Shown here in pieces: positions 62,355-64,000 of a stretch of DNA of 64,000 nucleotides. Position numbers and translations under genes: made by a program. The notes under the pieces were generated by a model. It did no database searches. It worked only from the letters and a program-made list of their open reading frames with translations, and was not told the origin of the DNA. Origin of the DNA: Lentinus brumalis. Taxonomy: Eukaryota > Basidiomycota > Agaricomycetes > Polyporales > Polyporaceae. Numbering within the stretch: position 1 is the first letter of the stretch; every line of letters starts with the position of its first letter. The stretch is from assembly GCA_001792895.1 (NCBI GenBank), contig MARA01000022.1, positions 310,001 to 374,000 of the forward strand. The letters run 5' to 3'.

Positions 62355-62588
62355 ATGATGCATGAGTACCAGAGGGACGAACTTGAAGTTCAAGTTCCGC
62401 CGCCTACCATCCTGACGGCACACTTCATTCACCATAGTAGGCTCATACTTATCATATTATTGCCAGTGCGATGCGCCGAGGCTGCCAGCCCTCGATCCTC
62501 GATGATTTATCCAAGACGCCTGGCCTTCTGGGCATGTCTGGCATCGTACGGCCGGGTCGTGCTGCCCTCATCAATCTGCCAAGGATAA
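62355..62588 (+). CDS. Possible small gene, 77 codons
   Basis: The frame starts ATG ATG CAT GAG 75 nt after a good TATA-like element and has one hydrophobic stretch (HHSRLILIILLPV). No family is recognised and no intron is obvious, so this may equally be a 5' part of a longer spliced gene or chance. Low confidence. Confidence 0.22.
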   Translation: MMHEYQRDELEVQVPPPTILTAHFIHHSRLILIILLPVRCAEAASPRSSMIYPRRLAFWACLASYGRVVLPSSICQG

Positions 62589-63053
62589 ATTTGACCGCAA
62601 GCTTGCTGGTTAGGCGTAGTCATTCATGGACCTCTTGGAAGACTGATCGCTGCAGCTGAAGGCGCCGTGGACTCGGAGCGTCGTCGTGTGTACGCGGGCT
62701 CTAGTGTTCCTCCGATCGCGGACGCGCGTCGGCGGCGTCGCGACTCGCGAGACAGGGACGCACGTGACCGTGTCTGCCTGACGACTGCGCCGCTGCGCGA
62801 AGCGAGCGACGGTGCGCCAACAACGTTCTCCCCGGCCATCTTGATTCACGACCATCCATCGAGTGCATGCAGTGATACACCCCGACCTCCAAATCTCTCG
62901 TCTCTACGACCCCACGCTCCCTCGTACATTCCTTACGCCCTATACTCGGCTCTTGGCTATCCGAACTGTTGAACGACCTCGCTTGTACACAGTTCCACTT
63001 TCCACTCTCACGACGCAGGCGCAACCGTTGTCCTCAAACTTCTACCGACCGCT
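62589..63053. other. Spacer upstream of the second Kre9/Knh1-like gene
   Basis: No gene is supported. It should contain the promoter of the gene at 63054; no clear TATA box is seen. Confidence 0.5.
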
Positions 63054-64000
63054 ATGAGCTCCAGACTCTTCTCGGTGCTGCTCTTGCAGAGCGCTTTGGC
63101 TTGGTTGGTGCAGGGTACCATCTACGTGCGTTGCCAATCGACTCCCGTAAGACGAACGCGAAAGCTGATGCATTACGCAATGTCAGATCACGAAGCCCCT
63201 TCCTGGCTCGACTTGCAGCGGGGGCAAGCCGTGCACGGTGGAGTGGCTCGACGACGGCGTCGTCCCGCTTCTGTCCGACATAGGTGCTTGTCATGTCGCG
63301 CTGTACAATGGGAACCAGGTGCGTTCATCTGTCCGAGTGGACTGCGGGGAGATGGATGGCTGAGGCGGGGTTGTCTAGGTTCTCATCCAGCAAATTAGCC
63401 CCGTGGTCGTCTCGGCGCAGCATGCGTTGGATTTCACAGTTCGTCGCATGTCGTCTCGCTTTCGCCGCCTTCCCTGACCGTACTGTCTCACAGCCCGACC
63501 CCAATGCGGGACCTAACTCCAGTGAATAGTGAGTTTTTTGTCTCCCCTTGATATCTGGCCTCGAAACCTCCCCTATCCGTACGGCGTGCATGACGCCTCG
63601 GAATATTCTCCACATCACTGTCATCAGTCTCGCAGGACCTGACTCCCATTCTTAGTTACGTCAACTTCACCTCGGTCAACCCAGTCAGCGGGTCGATATA
63701 CCACCAATTCTCCACCATGTTCACCCTCGATTCCATGACCGGCTCTTTCGGCTCCCCCGTGGCGAGCGACACCGCCGGCATACCCATCCCCTCAACCCTG
63801 ACAAACGCACCTAGCACCTCCGCGACATCCACATCCATCGTCGGCGCTTCCTCCAGCTCATCCTCCAGCACCCCTGCGTCGTCGTCATCGGCGGGTACCT
63901 CCGCTGGTGCAAGTTCAGCTTCCAGCGCGTCCGCATCGTCAAGTTCAAGTGCCAGTGTCAGCTCCAGCAGCAGCGTCTCGTCTACCCCCAGCACGACGTC
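63054..64000 (+). CDS. Secreted Kre9/Knh1-like Ser-rich protein, 3' partial
   Basis: Exons 63054-63125, 63187-63318, 63379-63438, 63494-63531 and 63628->64000 join in frame. The last intron uses donor GTGAAT. The protein begins with a clear signal peptide (SSRLFSVLLLQSALAWLVQG), followed by a Kre9/Knh1-type domain: TIYITKPLPGSTCSGGKPCT, VEWLDDGVVPLLSDIGACHV, LYNGNQVLIQQISPVVVSAQ, PDPNAGPNS, and SGSIYHQFSTMFTLDSMTGS. After residue about 170 it turns into an almost pure Ser/Ala/Thr stalk that runs off the window. A GPI signal is expected further on by analogy with the gene at 54607. Confidence 0.8.

Noticed and set aside
63532..63627. A possible frameshift at the fourth junction of the second Kre9/Knh1-like gene
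   Set aside because: The GTGAGT donor gives the wrong phase, but the overlapping GTGAAT donor 5 nt upstream (63532) gives the right one, so no missing base is needed.

Overview
The window is nuclear DNA of a filamentous basidiomycete, most likely an Agaricomycete. It is GC-rich, genes lie on both strands, and most introns are 45-90 nt with GT..AG ends. The conserved genes (SNF5 with a C-terminal GATA-like finger, Trm4/NSUN2, alternative NADH dehydrogenase, wax-synthase-like acyltransferase, pyridoxal-reductase-type AKR, Kre9/Knh1-like GPI proteins, an F-box/LRR-like gene) are typical of that group. I see no rRNA, tRNA, CRISPR or bacterial-type operon.

Left flank, 1-18865: the 3' nine-tenths of a SNF5 chromatin-remodelling subunit (+, cut by the window edge); an F-box gene with two in-frame stops (+); a complete Trm4 tRNA m5C methyltransferase (-); a small WH1+CRIB protein (+); and a mitochondrial type II NADH dehydrogenase (-) with one frameshift inside its NAD(P)H-binding glycine motif.

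Centre, 18866-54272: a head-to-tail array of four copies (A-D) of one anion:cation-symporter-type MFS transporter gene. The periods are about 11.45, 10.26 and 10.69 kb. Each of A, B and C is followed by a block of roughly 7 kb with no conserved protein. Only copy D keeps the normal 3' exons; A-C share a replaced, truncated 3' end. In the promoter, the N-terminus and several introns, A matches C and B matches D, which suggests duplication of a two-gene unit. The blocks hold many splice-like sites and copy-specific short repeats, but the open frames are not kept between copies.

Right flank, 54273-64000: a GPI-anchored Kre9/Knh1-like protein (-), a wax-synthase-like membrane acyltransferase (+), an aldo-keto reductase (-), a small unknown protein (-), and the start of a second Kre9/Knh1-like Ser-rich protein (+, cut by the window edge).

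Three otherwise intact conserved genes (SNF5, NADH dehydrogenase, wax synthase) each lack exactly one base in a G run, which looks like a homopolymer sequencing or assembly artefact. Exon models here were derived by reading splice sites and frames by eye; no search or alignment was run.
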